Origin: Ophiocordyceps camponoti-saundersi (nom. inval.)
Lineage: Eukaryota; Ascomycota; Sordariomycetes; Hypocreales; Ophiocordycipitaceae
Length of the DNA: 62,902 bases
Direction of reading: 5' to 3'
NCBI GenBank assembly: GCA_003339415.1
Contig: PDHQ01000076.1
Coordinates: 8,453 to 71,354 of the forward strand
A model generated the notes under the pieces. The model did not search any database. It saw only the letters and a list, made by a program, of their open reading frames with translations, and had not been told where the DNA came from. The position numbers and the translations under genes were made by a program. Below are positions 10,709-21,663 of the stretch, piece after piece; position 1 is the first letter of the stretch; each line of letters starts with the position of its first letter.

Positions 10709-12845
10709 CTACGCCCCCGTCTTGTCCTTCTTATCGCGCATGACTCGTCTCTCCGCCTCGGCCTTGCGACCTGCTTCCTTGAGCTGGGCGTCGTCCGGTC
10801 TTGATAGCTCGACCTGTGGCATCAGCGCCAAGGCGAGCACAAAGGCGAGTGCCGCCAACGACGCGCATGTGATGAAGACGACCCGGAAGCCATGGCGGTA
10901 GGCCGGTAACAGCACGCTTCGCACCCGCTCTGCCGTCTCCGGACTGGCCTCGGCAAGAAAGGTCTGAGGATCGCGTAGGAGCCTCGTTCGCGTCGCCTCG
11001 TCCAGGTCAAGAGACGACAGGTCGTGGGCCATGATGTTGTTTCTGCTTCGCTGTCAGCTTCTTCCTCATCCGTCAGTGTCAATGGGATTGAGGCCATCTC
11101 ACATGATGGTCCCGGAGACGGCCAGCCCCAGCGTTGACCCGAGGTTTCGTACGAAACTGAGGCAACGACGTCAGTACACAGACTCGATCGAAGTTGTACC
11201 ACACTCCTACTCACTTGCGAAACGACGTAACAACCGCCATATCGCGTCTCTCCACCCCTGCTTGGGTTGCAATCAAGGCTCTTTTTCATCGTTAGCTGGC
11301 TTTCCAAAGTGTGTAACGGGACTTCTTACGGCTGCAGCGTGTTGCCGACGCCAATGCCGATAAGCACGGCGTAGCCTATCTGCTTGTCCACACCTGTCGT
11401 CTCGTCAAGCGTCGACATCAGTCCGAGACCTACTGCCCAGCACAGCCAGCCGAAGAGGATGCACTCCCGGTAGCGGCCGACCCAGTGTACCACCAGCCCC
11501 GAGAGCGTGCTGCTAACCGTCTGTATCACGGTGATGGGCAGCAGCATCGCCCCAGCCTTGGTGGCCGAGTATCCATACACGAGCTGATAGAAGGACGGGA
11601 CATAATAGACCTGCGTAACAAAGTTCCAGCCATTGATGGCCATGGTCAGGCACGCACCGTTGACGATCTTTGACTTGAACATGTGAACTGCCCCTCTCCC
11701 TGTCAGCTCTATAGACGAAAGGGCTTCGGTGGGGGATGCCTACGGGGCACCAGAGGGTATCTCGGCCCCTTCCACTGCCAAATGACAAAAGCAACAGACA
11801 CGGCCGAGCCGACGGTCAGGGTGGCAATGACGTGGGCAGAGTTCCAGGCATACTCGCGTCCTCCCCACGTCAGACCCAGGATGACGACCGTCACGCCCGC
11901 CAGCGCCAGTAAAATGCCCGGGAAGTCGACAGCCTTGAGTTTTCTTGACTGCTGGTCAGTCGGGGAGTCGAGACTCTAGCTTGGGGCAACGGGGGGAACA
12001 TACAGTTTCCAGTCGCCTTGGACCGTTTTCAGTGGCATGAAGAAGAGGACGCAGCCGGTGGTCAAAGCAGTCAAGGGCATGTTTAAGCGGAAGATCCATC
12101 GCCATGAGTCGGGGGACTTGGAGGAGATGGCGCCTCCGATGACGGGACCGATGCCGTTGGCGATGGCAACAACCGCGCCCTATATATAATGAGCCAACCA
12201 CACAAGACCGAAGGAAAGGAGACAACAGACCAGAATGCCCTGATACTTGCCGCGTTCACGTAACGGAACAACGTCACTGACGATGAGCTGAGCGACGGTC
12301 ATCAGGCCGCCTCCGCCGATGCCGGTGAATGCACGAAAGATGGTGAGCTGAAGCACCGATCGGGCGAGGGATGAGGCCAGAGAGCCGACGAAGAAGATGG
12401 CCAACCCCGTCAACAGAATAACCTTGCGCGACCAAATGTCGGACAGGCGTCCGTACAGGAGCTGGCCGACGGTCGAGGTGCTGCTGCCATCAGCCTCCAC
12501 AGAAAGGGTAGGCCATAAGAATGCCAACTCACATAAAGTACCCGCCGGCTATCCACGAGACCTGATCCGTAGAACCCAAGGCGCTGCCGATGATGTACAG
12601 ACTGGCGGCGAGCGTAGTCTGGTCCATCAGAGCCAGCAAGTCGACGCTTGCGCAAGCCAGAAATATCTAACCGACCTGATCGTCAGCAGTGACGAGAGAA
12701 CGACGCCGAGAGGCATCTGTCTCACGGTGATGATGGTCCGCTTGGGCACGTAATTGGTTTGCTCGTTGAACTGCGGGGGCGGACTGGACGTGTCATTACT
12801 GCCGGAAGGCTCTGATCCGGAGCTTGAGACGGCCTCCTTTCCCAT
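10709..12845 (-). CDS. MFS drug/toxin-efflux-type transporter, 14-TM (DHA2-like)
   Basis: Proton-coupled exporter of the major facilitator superfamily, plasma or vacuolar membrane; substrate unknown. The start is ATG 12845 (MGKEAVSSSGSEPSGS) with a hydrophilic N-tail. About nine exons can be followed: IFLACASVDLLALMDQTT (TM1 with the D-x-T-type motif), LLYGRLSDIWSRKVIL (motif A, G-R-L-S-D-x-x-x-R), AFTGIGGGGLM, GAVVAIANGIGPVIGGAI (motif C-like G-P-x-x-G-G), SPDSWRWIFRLNMPL, then the second half with WNFVTQVYYVPSFYQ and RNLGSTLGLAVSGTIMNN, which are typical of the 14-TM group. The C-tail is charged (KAEAERRVMRDKKDKTGA). All joins keep frame, so it looks intact. The neighbours HIS6 and the PLP-rhodanese gene do not suggest a toxin cluster. 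Confidence 0.88.
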
Positions 12846-13840
12846 GGCTGCGGTGGAATCTTGTCAGCACTGTTGAGCAGCTATGCCGATGAGGGCGTAA
12901 GCGGCCTATATATGTGGAAGGTAGAGGAGATGAGGAATCAGTGTCGAGTCAGCCTGCATCGGATAGATGTGTTTGCGAGACCAAGTGTCTGACAGAAAGA
13001 AAAAACCCCCTTCACCGACGGCGAGCGAAGCGGGAAAGCGAAGGGCAAGAAGGAAATAACCAAAAAAAAAGAGTCGGAGCAGAATATCACATGGCTCAGG
13101 GGAACCGTTCATCTGCCGGAGCCCGGAGCCGGTCCACCGGAGCTCGGACGCCGAAAGCCGGCCAAGACGACGACCCAACTGATAAACAGAAGCGAGGCAA
13201 TTTCGATGGAGAAAAGAGATGACGAGAGCTTTTGAGAACGTTTAGGACCGGCTCTAGCGCGTCGATCTACGAAACCTGCTCCACCTAACAGCCGGACCGG
13301 TTCGGACCCGGAGGGAGACTTAGACGGCGGCCGGATCCTCCTTCAGGGGCTGCTGCTTGGGGAGGGGAATGAAGAAGCAGCGGCAGAGAAAAGACATAAA
13401 CAAGAAAAGGAACAAAAACAAGGATAAGTGGACAAAAAAAAACGGGCGCCAACTAACTCATGCTTTAGCTTCATGTCAGCGCGCTGTGGACTACCTAGTT
13501 ATCCAAGACACGATGACGCGATGGTGCCGCTTGGATAATCTGTCGGTGATTGCCGTTGCTTCTCTGAAGGCGGCACCTAGTTGGACAACTTAGCATGACC
13601 CTTATGACCCTGGTTCTTTGTACGTGGTTCGAATGGCATAAAGAAGGCTTCAGTCGTCCTGTCTTCCGTGAGATATATATATATATATATGTCTGGTGCC
13701 ATGTTCGTCCGGAATCTTAGAGACAAGTCACCGCATTCCTCTCCCTCTTTCTATTCGCCTTGTCAGGGCGTGAGAACAAAAAGAAGACCGTAGCCCCTTT
13801 GTCTGCTTCGTTCCCCTTTTCATACGCAGTTTCGTCAACG
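12846..13840. other. Divergent intergenic region, MFS and PLP-rhodanese genes
   Basis: No gene is supported over about 1 kb. A TATATATGT-like element lies near 12905 on the MFS side and an (AT)n run at 13672-13690 on the PLP-rhodanese side. A poly-A/AAAACA-rich stretch occurs around 13380-13440. Confidence 0.5.
13672..13690. promoter_or_regulatory. (AT)n tract, possible TATA region
   Basis: A perfect alternating AT run about 150 bp upstream of the PLP-rhodanese start codon. It could serve as a TATA-like or nucleosome-depleted element, or be only a microsatellite. Confidence 0.3.
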
Positions 13841-15785
13841 ATGAACAGCCTCAACGTCTACAAGGGGCCGGACGCGATCCGAGACTACTATGATCCCAAT
13901 GCGTCGCCGCCCCTGCCGCTCGTTGAGATTCCGGACCGGCTCAACCCGTATCGTGGCCATGGCGTGCGAATCTACGCCAAGATGATGTCGATGCATCCGG
14001 CAAACAACGTCAAGGCCATACCTGGTAGGTTCTCTCCGTATCACAGTCTGAGCAGCTCTGAAAGGGTAACTGACGGGCCGTCTAGCTCTGAACCTGCTAG
14101 CCGAGGCTATAGAGCCGGGGAAGACGGAGACGGTGGTCGAGTATAGCTCGGGATCGACGGTGTTATCCATGTCACTCATCGCGCGTGCCCTGTATGGCGT
14201 GGCCGATGTGCGCGCCTTTTTGAGCAACAAGACGAGTTTGGCCAAGATCCGGCTGATGCAGCTGTTTGGCATCGACATGTTGGTGCTACCTACATCTCCT
14301 TCCTCTGGTCTTGCTCACTGATGGGTCTCAAAGCACCCTTTTCGGCGGTCCTTCACAGCCTGAACCAGTGGATGAGCGCGGTGGCATTCGGGCTGCGCAA
14401 AGAATGGCGCAGGAATCGGCCTCGACCGTTAACCCGAACCAGTACGGCAACGATGGCGTAAGTTCCTCTTCACTGCTTGCCCTCTGATGCTTCAACTGAA
14501 ACGATGGATGTAGAACTGGCAAGCCCATGTAAAATGGACCGGGCCGCAGATTCTCAAACAGCTTCCTGAGATCAACGTCATCTGTGCCGGCATGGGAACC
14601 TCAGGTGAGAGAGCGGCCGTCACTTCATCCGCCGACGACTGGCTGACGTGTGGCAGGGACAATGACTGGGTTGGGCACGTATTTCCAGCAGGCCAAGCCG
14701 TCTGTCTTTCGTCTCGGGTATGTTGTGGCACAGACGATTTCCTCCATCTCTCGCCATCCACGGCCTTTGGTTGACCGAAGCAGGGTTTGTACCGCCCCCG
14801 GAGACCGCGTGCCGGGTCCGAGATCGTATGCGCTGCTGGCCCCGGTTGAGTTCCCATGGCGAAAAGCGGTAGATGAGATCGTGGAGATGGGCTCACACGA
14901 CTCCTTCGCTCTATCTCTCGACCTCATCCGCCACGGAATCGTGTGCGGGCCGTCATCCGGCTTCAACTTGGCCGGCCTGTTCCGCTTCATCGAGAAGCGT
15001 AAGGCCTTGGACACGCTGCAGACACTGGCCGGGCCGGACGGTGACATTCATTGCGTCTTCCTCTGCTGCGATTTGCCTTATCCCTATGTCAACGAGTACT
15101 TTGACAAGCTGGGTGACTCGTACTTTGGTCCGATACACAACGAGGTTTGTCCGCTTGCCGTGTCTCCTCACTCGATGGTGAAGACTGACGACGATGATCT
15201 TGCCCGCAGGAGCTCCTTGGCGTCGACTCGTACCGTTACGACGAGAAATGGGAGCGCAAAGCTTCAGACGCGCTCGAGGATTTCTATCAAATACCCAAAA
15301 CAGCTGACGACATGCTCGGACTCGCTTCAGATTCCAAGCAGGACAGCCTCATCCATCCGAAGCCAGACACGGTCGTTGTCGACCTCCGTCAGGCCGTCGA
15401 CTTTGCCATCTTCCACTTGCCCTCATCCGTGAACATCCCTATAGTCGAAAGCGACAGAATCAGCCCCTTTTTCGACCCGCAGATCCTCCGTTCCCTGTGG
15501 CTTCGGCTGGAAGACACCTTCAAGACGCCAGAGCCGGCTCTCCGCTCGCTCCTCGAAGGGAAGCGCATCCTGCTCCTCTGCTATGACGGCGACAGTGCCC
15601 GCGTCTGTGCCAGTGTTCTGAGAGCAAAGGGTTACGAGGCTGATAGCGTACGTGGCGGCTTCGGCGCACTCGAAGCTTTGTCCGGCGAGCAGGCTGGCTG
15701 GTCTAAGCCGAAGACTGAGACGGCCAGGGTGGCGGCCAAAGACGATAGCTGCTTGGTTGTGTCTGTTGAGCCGGCGTCTGTGTGA
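13841..15785 (+). CDS. PLP-dependent cysteine-synthase-like enzyme fused to a rhodanese domain
   Basis: Seven exons (13841-14024, 14086-14278, 14334-14457, 14514-14604, 14657-14717, 14784-15144, 15210-15785) give exactly 530 codons, 529 aa. Residues 1-350 follow the fold-type II PLP (cysteine synthase) plan in divergent form. ANNVKAIPAL corresponds to the NPxGSVKDR lysine site, EYSSGSTVLSM to the SGNTG loop, VICAGMGTSGTMTGLG to the glycine-rich phosphate loop and CGPSSGFNLAGL to the GxSSG motif. Residues from about 385 onward form a rhodanese domain (VVVDLRQAVDFAIFHLPSSVNIPI) with active-site cysteine loop CYDGDSARV and YEADSVRGGF. The likely role is sulfur or cysteine-related chemistry in which the rhodanese moves a persulfide, but substrate and direction are inference. 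Another in-frame ATG upstream (13760) adds 27 residues without obvious conservation. Confidence 0.85.
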
Positions 15786-15952
15786 AGTGTGCCATGTCTT
15801 AGGATCGGACGAACAGGTGCTCTTACTTCTTTACTGTGCTATTGTTGCATCTCATCTTCAGTGTGAAGCGTGAGAGATGATTTTCGAGGAATTTTGTGTT
15901 CATAGCTCATATACCAGTACAATACTACACAGTATCTATATACACATCATCG

Positions 15953-16043
15953 GGTCGAGTAGTATAGAGGTTAGTACATCATGCTCACACAAGTGTGCTG
16001 AGAACCTACCGTGAAGTCCCGGGTTCGATTCCCGGCTCGACTA
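15953..16043 (+). tRNA. tRNA-Val(CAC) with 19-nt intron
   Basis: The acceptor arm GGTCGAG (15953-15959) pairs with CTCGACT (16036-16042) including one G-T pair, with A as discriminator. The D stem is GTA/TAC with loop TAGAGGTTAG, and the T arm is CCGGG-TTCGATT-CCCGG. The anticodon stem TCATG/CGTGA (15979-15983/16010-16014) closes a loop whose 34-36 bases are CAC. An intron of 19 nt (15990-16008) sits one base 3' of the anticodon, the canonical eukaryotic position. CAC reads GUG valine codons. Confidence 0.88.
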
Positions 16044-16424
16044 TTGCTTTTGCTTTTTGAATCCAACATCTGTTTCAGTTCTATTCTCATGTTCACACGC
16101 AGCTGCGTACCGTGAACAAACATGCGTTTTCCGAATCCCCATCGCGACATTCTGCCGATTCATACCTGCCTACCTACCTAGTGATTCCCTTTTTGCTTTT
16201 GCCTTGCACCCTTGTCAACGTTGGTCCGATGATATCCGTCTCGGCTGACTTAGCAGCTACAGCGTTACAGCGCTACAGCGGGGCAACGGTCTCGACGCCT
16301 CGGCTTAACAGCGTCAAGGAGCTCCCCCAAGCTTCCAAGCTCGCCGGCCCATTCGTCCATTCGTGCCACTTTCTTCCGTCAACTACCGGTATCCTCAGCC
16401 GTGTCCGTTCTAGGTCTATTCGAG
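16044..16424. other. Intergenic: tRNA to enoyl-CoA hydratase
   Basis: No gene is supported. Just 3' of the tRNA there is TTGCTTTTGCTTTTTG, whose T-run is a plausible RNA polymerase III terminator. Confidence 0.5.
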
Positions 16425-17342
16425 ATGATGAATGCTCGGATCTTGCGTCAACTGCCGACACGCCTGTCGCCCCGACTCCGTGTCAATGCCGCGCGGACCT
16501 ACAGCTCCAAGCACTACATCGATACGTCTACGCCTAGACCAGGCGTTGGCCAGGGTGGGCTACTCTTCTTGAACGGCGCATCCAGAGGTGGCTGTTGATG
16601 CAATATCTCAGTGACGCTGCTTCGGCCCAAGGCTCTCAACGCCCTCTGCACGCCCTTAGTCAACGAGCTAAACCAGGCTCTCAATCATCTCAACGGGTCG
16701 GACGATGTCTCTGTCATCGTTTTGACCGGTTCTCAAAAGGCCTTTGCAGCTGGCGCCGACATCAAGGAGATGGCGCCGCTGACGTTCTCTGAGGCCTATA
16801 CAAAGTCCTTCATTGAGTCGTGGTCACTGCTCACGACTCTGGTCAAGAAGCCTGTTATCGCGGCCGTGTCAGGCTATGCTCTGGGCGGTGGCTGCGAGCT
16901 GGCCATGATGTGCGACATCATCTACTGCACCGAGGATGCCAACTTTGGCCAACCTGAGGTCAAGCTCGGGACGACACCGGGGGCGGGCGGCAGTCAGCGG
17001 CTGACACGGGCCATTGGCAAAGCCAAGGCCATGGAGTTGATCCTCTCGGGTAGGTCCTTTACCGGGGTCGAGGCCGAGCGATGGGGCGTGGCGGCGCGCG
17101 CGTTCCCGTCTTATGAGGCGTTGATGGAGGAGACGTACAAACTGGCGGAGACGATTGCCGGCTATTCTCGCGTCGCGGTCATGGCCTGTAAAGAGGTGGT
17201 CAACAAGAGCCAGGATCTTTCGCTGAGAGACGGCGTCGAATTCGAGAGGCGCGTCTTCCACAGCCTGTTTGGCAGCCGGGATCAGAAGAAAGGCATGGAG
17301 GCTTTCGCCAACAAGCAAAAGGCCGAGTGGACGCACTCGTAG
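16425..17342 (+). CDS. Mitochondrial enoyl-CoA hydratase (crotonase)
   Basis: Hydrates trans-2-enoyl-CoA in mitochondrial beta-oxidation or branched-chain amino-acid breakdown. The N-terminus MMNARILRQLPTRLSPRLRVN is Arg/Leu-rich and lacks acidic residues, as in a matrix presequence. Exons 16425-16554 and 16612-17342 (57-nt intron) give 286 aa, the usual length. Splicing restores GQVTLLRPKALNAL. The crotonase features are AGADIKEM (oxyanion region and CoA site), SGYALGGGCELAMMCD, with the two catalytic Glu regions at GCELAMM and FGQPEVKLGTTPGAGGSQRL. The ending MEAFANKQKAEWTHS is like ECHS1. The start choice assumes the ATG pair at 16425/16428; an in-frame ATG at 16401 adds eight residues. 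Confidence 0.92.
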
Positions 17343-17552
17343 CTGGGTTCTTTGATACAGGTTATATAGCCCTATGTGCTATTCGTATATACCTAGGCTA
17401 TACGGATAGGCCTATAGACCATCTTACCCATGTCAGCCTACATGCATATATCACCATGTACGACCAGCCAATCCGATCAGGCCGGGCATGTCAGCGCCAA
17501 CAAACGCGCACAAAAGAACGTCGTCTCCGCCTGGAGAGAAGTCAGAGCAGCG

Positions 17553-19960
17553 ATGGAGTCTCCTGGCAAGCCCAGCCTGGACCTGGAAAAGGAGTTGACG
17601 TGCTCGGTAGGCCGCTGTCTTCCCCTTTTGCCCCCTTTGCGCCAACTGACGACTAAGCGGCCCAGATCTGCACCGAGCTGCTGTATCAGCCGCTGACGCT
17701 GCTCGACTGCCTGCATACCTTTTGCGGCGCCTGTCTCAAGGAATGGTTTGGCTTCCAGGCGCTGACGACGGCGCCCTTTACTTGTCCGTCGTGTCGCAGC
17801 GCGGTGCGAGGCAGTCGACACAATGCCACAGTCGTCACTCTGCTCGACATGCTGGTGGCAGCGCATCCGGGAAAGGCGCGGTCGCAAGCGGACAAGGAGG
17901 AGATGGCGCGAAAGTATCAACCGGGAGACGAGGTGCCGCCCAAGGTGGCAGCGGGCCGGGAGTCGAGCAAGAACAACGACGACGACGGGCTGCTAGAGCA
18001 GGTCAGAGAAATGAGCCTGCGAGAGGCCATGACGCCCCGGAGACGTAACGGGAGGAACGACCGTTCGCAGGAAGACGATCAGCTAGAGGAGGAAGAGCAG
18101 CGACGGCGCCAAGTCGAGCACCAGTCATCACTAAGGTCGCTCATAGGATCGGCCGAGCGCGACATCGAGAGGGAGATTGAAGATTTTGCCCGCCAGATCC
18201 AAGAAGAAGGGCTCCTAGACGGCCTCGACCTCGATAACATCGATCTGAGCCGCGATGACGAGCTGAGCCGGCGCGTGACAGAGGCATATCGTCGCCGGCA
18301 AAGGAGAGGTCGGTCGCAGCGACAGGACGAGGCCGCCGTGAGACGTCAAAGGGCCACGTCGTCGAGTAACCGAAGCAGGCCGCCGTCGGCAAGCCTCGAG
18401 GTGCGGGGGATCCAGACCCGAAGGCGAACGGCGAGCGGCGGACGGAGCTCTACGGCGCCGCTGCTATCCGTCGGCGGCGCCACGCGACGGGCGGCTAGAT
18501 CGCAGACGGAGCTCGTCCCGTCCCTGTTAGACGTCCCGGCAGCGGCGGCGCGAAATCAACGGCGCAGCTCGAGTACGCCGTCGGTGGCGGTGTTTGCGCC
18601 TCCAGGGACGGGAGGAGGTGGTGGAGGAGGAGGAGACGAGAGCAACGCTTCTTTCGCAAGCCGGGCGCCGCAGTGGAATCCTACGACAGAGTCTCGGACG
18701 GATCCTCAGCCTATCAGTCGCAACAGGCCGCAACTCTTCCCCGAACCGTCCATCAGCTGCTCGCGCTGCAGCCGACGACACATCGAATACGAGCTACACT
18801 ACAACTGTGCTCTCTGCGCCGGCGGGCAATGGACAATCTGTCTCGACTGCTACCGCGCCGCCAAGGGCTGCCTTCACTGGTTCGGCTTCGGCCACGGCGC
18901 CTGGATCAAGTGGGACAAGGCCCATCAACTTGACCCGACGACGGCGCGGCCGCACGTCCTGACAGCCAGTCGTTACCTTCGGCCGCCGTCGATCCCCGGC
19001 GGCGCGGATGGTCGGAGGACGTTGACGTGGCATGATCCCAGGACGAGGCTCGAGACGGGCACCTTTTGCTCGAGGTGTCTTGCTCGGGCTAACGATTGCT
19101 ACTGGCGCTGCGACGTGTGCAACGATGGGGATTGGGGGTTTTGTACGGATTGTGTGAATCGTGGGTTTTCATGCTCGCATATGCTTCTCCCTTTGGTCTA
19201 TGAGTTGGCACTTTCGCAGCAGCAGCAGCAGCAGGATCAACAGCAAGAACAGCAACAAAAACAGTCGTCGACGGGCTTACGACGGCAATGGACAGGCAGG
19301 CCGCAAAGCAGCCTCGGGCCATTTAAGCCTCTACCTATCTATTCCGACGCCGTCTGCGCCGTCTGCGAAGAGACGATGGCGGCATCGCAGGTTCGATACC
19401 ACTGCTTCAGCTGCTCAAGAGGAGACTACGATATATGCACCCGATGCTACAGCAGCCTCGAGACGCAGGGCAAGATCAGCGCCGAGAACGGAGCGAGCGG
19501 TTGGCGACGCTGTCTCAGCGGCCACCGCATGGCCGTCATCGGATGGGCGTCGGGAAAAGTCGGACGATGGCGATACGTCGAGCGCGAGCCCGTCGGCGGA
19601 AGAAGTCTCGTCGAGGGAGGCGTCGCCGACGACGGCACCGAGACTTGGTCTTGGCCCTCCGGTTCGGAAACTCGTCGCCGGAGGGTGACGGTCGACGTGG
19701 CGGCCTCGACCGGTGCTGTCGGTGCCGGTGTCGCGTTCCCGCCCGACGGAGGATTGGGTGTGCGTGCTCAGGCGCGTTGGGCTTGGTTCCCGGCTGCTGG
19801 GGCGGATGATGAGCTGCTTTTCCCCCGCGGCGCTGAGGTTCGTGAGGTCGAGGATGTTAATGGTGATTGGTTCTTTGGCGTGTATATGGGTGCCAAGGGC
19901 TTGTTTCCTGCGCCGTATGTCAGGGTTTTGGAGGGAGGGGAGGAGACGGAAGCTTCTTAG
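17553..19960 (+). CDS. RING finger, three ZZ-type zinc fingers and SH3 domain protein; putative E3 ligase
   Basis: Exons 17553-17606 and 17666-19960 (59-nt intron) give 783 codons, 782 aa. The intron falls inside the RING: TCS|ICTELLYQPLTLLDC, followed by LHTFCGACLKEW and CPSCRSAV (residues about 16-62), a C3HC4 RING. Then comes an Arg/Glu-rich low-complexity region with coiled-coil character (about 95-370). Three Cys-rich ZZ-type modules follow at about 380-430 (CSRCSRRHIEYELHYNCALC), 482-525 (CSRCLARANDCYWRCDVC) and 578-640 (CAVCEETMAASQVRYHCFSC). A C-terminal SH3-like domain (about 710-775) has ALYDF-type register ARWAWFPAAGADDELLFPRG and GLFPAPYVRVLE. The RING predicts ubiquitin ligase activity; ZZ fingers usually bind peptides or N-termini and SH3 binds proline motifs. 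Target and location are unknown. Confidence 0.85.
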
Positions 19961-20073
19961 ATGCTTCCCTATCATTTCAATGCATTACTTCATTCTCTCC
20001 GCATAAGAAGACGAAGATGACGGTGATGATGGACGAAAAGGCGTGTTCCGATGGCGTAATAACCGTCAAGAGA

Positions 20074-20081
20074 TGACGTCA
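20074..20081 (+). promoter_or_regulatory. CRE palindrome TGACGTCA upstream of cysteine synthase
   Basis: A perfect ATF/CREB-type bZIP site within ATGACGTCAT, about 103 bp before the cysteine synthase start at 20184. Position and perfect palindromy make it a credible regulatory element; which factor binds is unknown. Confidence 0.5.
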
Positions 20082-20183
20082 TCGCCAACCTTTTCCGCGT
20101 CTTTCTTATTCTTCTTATCATCACGCCGATCTCGGCCGTCTCAGTCTCTCTCCATCTCCCACAGACATCACGACTTCAAGAAC

Positions 20184-21400
20184 ATGTTCCGTCACAGCGC
20201 CCGGCGGTTAACGCAGCAATCCGCCAATGTCTGCCTCGGCGGCGCATCCGTCGCCAATCGGATCGCTGTTTCTCACGCACAAGGCATCACACAGGGCTTC
20301 ACAGGAGGTGTGTCTTGTACTCATCCATAGCTCGGCATGCCTCTGTCGATAATAGTGGGAAAGGAAAGGAAAGGAAACTGACGCGCTGGCCTTGACTAGC
20401 AATCGGGAACACGCCACTGATCCGACTCAAACACCTCTCAGAAGAGACGGGATGCACAATACTGGGAAAAGCCGAATTCATGAACCCAGGAGGCTCCGTC
20501 AAAGACAGGGCAGCATTATGGATCGTCAGCGAGGCAGAAAGGAAAGGCGAGCTGAAATCAGGCGGCACCGTCGTCGAAGGCACGGCCGGCAACACGGGCA
20601 TCGGCCTCGCTCACGTGTGCAGGGCACGAGGCTACAAGCTCGTCATCTACATGCCGGACACGCAATCGCGGGCCAAGGTCGATCTGCTACGACTCCTCGG
20701 CGCCGAGGTGTTCGCCGTGCCGGCCGTGCCGTGGGATAACGAGAAGAATTACAACCATCAGGCTCGTCGTCACGCTGAGAGCGTCGATGGCGCCGTCTGG
20801 ACGGATCAGTTTGACAATGTGGCTAATCGACAGGCTCACATTGACTCGACCGGGCCTGAGATCTGGGCCCAGACGGGTGGGAAGATGGACGCCTTTGTTT
20901 GCGCTACCGGTACGGGAGGGACTCTCGCTGGCATCACTCGCTTCCTGAAGGAAGAGTCGGGCGGTGCTGTTCAGTGCTACCTCGCAGACCCCCCCGGTAG
21001 CGTCTTGTACTCCGTCGTCACATCCGGCGGCAAGAGTAACGAGCGGACGGGCACGGGTAGCATCACCGAGGGCATCGGACAGGGACGCGTCACGGAGAAC
21101 CTGAAGCCCGATTTGGATCTGCTGGACGGCGCATTCCACGTGCCGGATCAAGAAACCATCGCCATGGTCTATCGCTGTCTCGACGAAGAGGGCCTCTATC
21201 TCGGGGCTAGCACCGCCCTCAACGTCGTCGCCGCCAGGGACGTGGCCCGCAAGCTCGGTCCCGGTCACACAGTCGTCACCATTCTATGTGACGGCGCCTA
21301 CCGATATGCCGATCGTCTGTTTTCCCGCTCCTGGCTGGCGGAGAAGAAGCTGCTGGATGCCATCCCTAAGCCGTTGCAGAGATATATAGCCCTGCCGTAG
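20184..21400 (+). CDS. Mitochondrial cysteine synthase-like protein (Mcy1/Cys12 type)
   Basis: PLP enzyme of the cysteine synthase family; the yeast relative Mcy1 sits at the mitochondrial outer membrane. Exons 20184-20307 and 20400-21400 sum to 375 codons (374 aa). The Arg/Gln/Ser N-terminus ([20 protein letters not shown]) is targeting-like, and splicing gives [15 protein letters not shown]. All key motifs are intact: [13 protein letters not shown] (PLP lysine), [12 protein letters not shown] (substrate loop), [12 protein letters not shown] (phosphate loop), and [11 protein letters not shown] for the GxSSG region, with T replacing the second S of the loop. [16 protein letters not shown] and [14 protein letters not shown] are tracts seen in this subfamily. 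It lies 4.4 kb from the PLP-rhodanese fusion with two unrelated genes between, so co-function is only a possibility. Confidence 0.9.
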
Positions 21401-21663
21401 CGTATCGGGTTTCAAAGAAGACATCAAAAAACGGAGAAGAAAAATCTCGGTCACGACCCTTTTGTTATGATTTGTCTCTCCTTCTTCTGAAAGGGACTCG
21501 GAAGAGGAAAGGGGTCCGATTTCGAGACCAACCCCCTAGTAGCCACTTGCCCATCTCCTTTCTGTACTCTCTTTGAAGGCGACTGACTGTTGTCCCTAAG
21601 AAAAGAAAGGGGGGGCTTAGGCGTTACCGCCATCTTCATCTTCGCAAATGCTCACACCTTGGA

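Noticed and set aside
10709..13000. MFS gene with neighbours as a secondary-metabolite cluster
   Set aside because: No polyketide, NRPS, terpene or cytochrome P450 genes are nearby; HIS6 and coronin are housekeeping.
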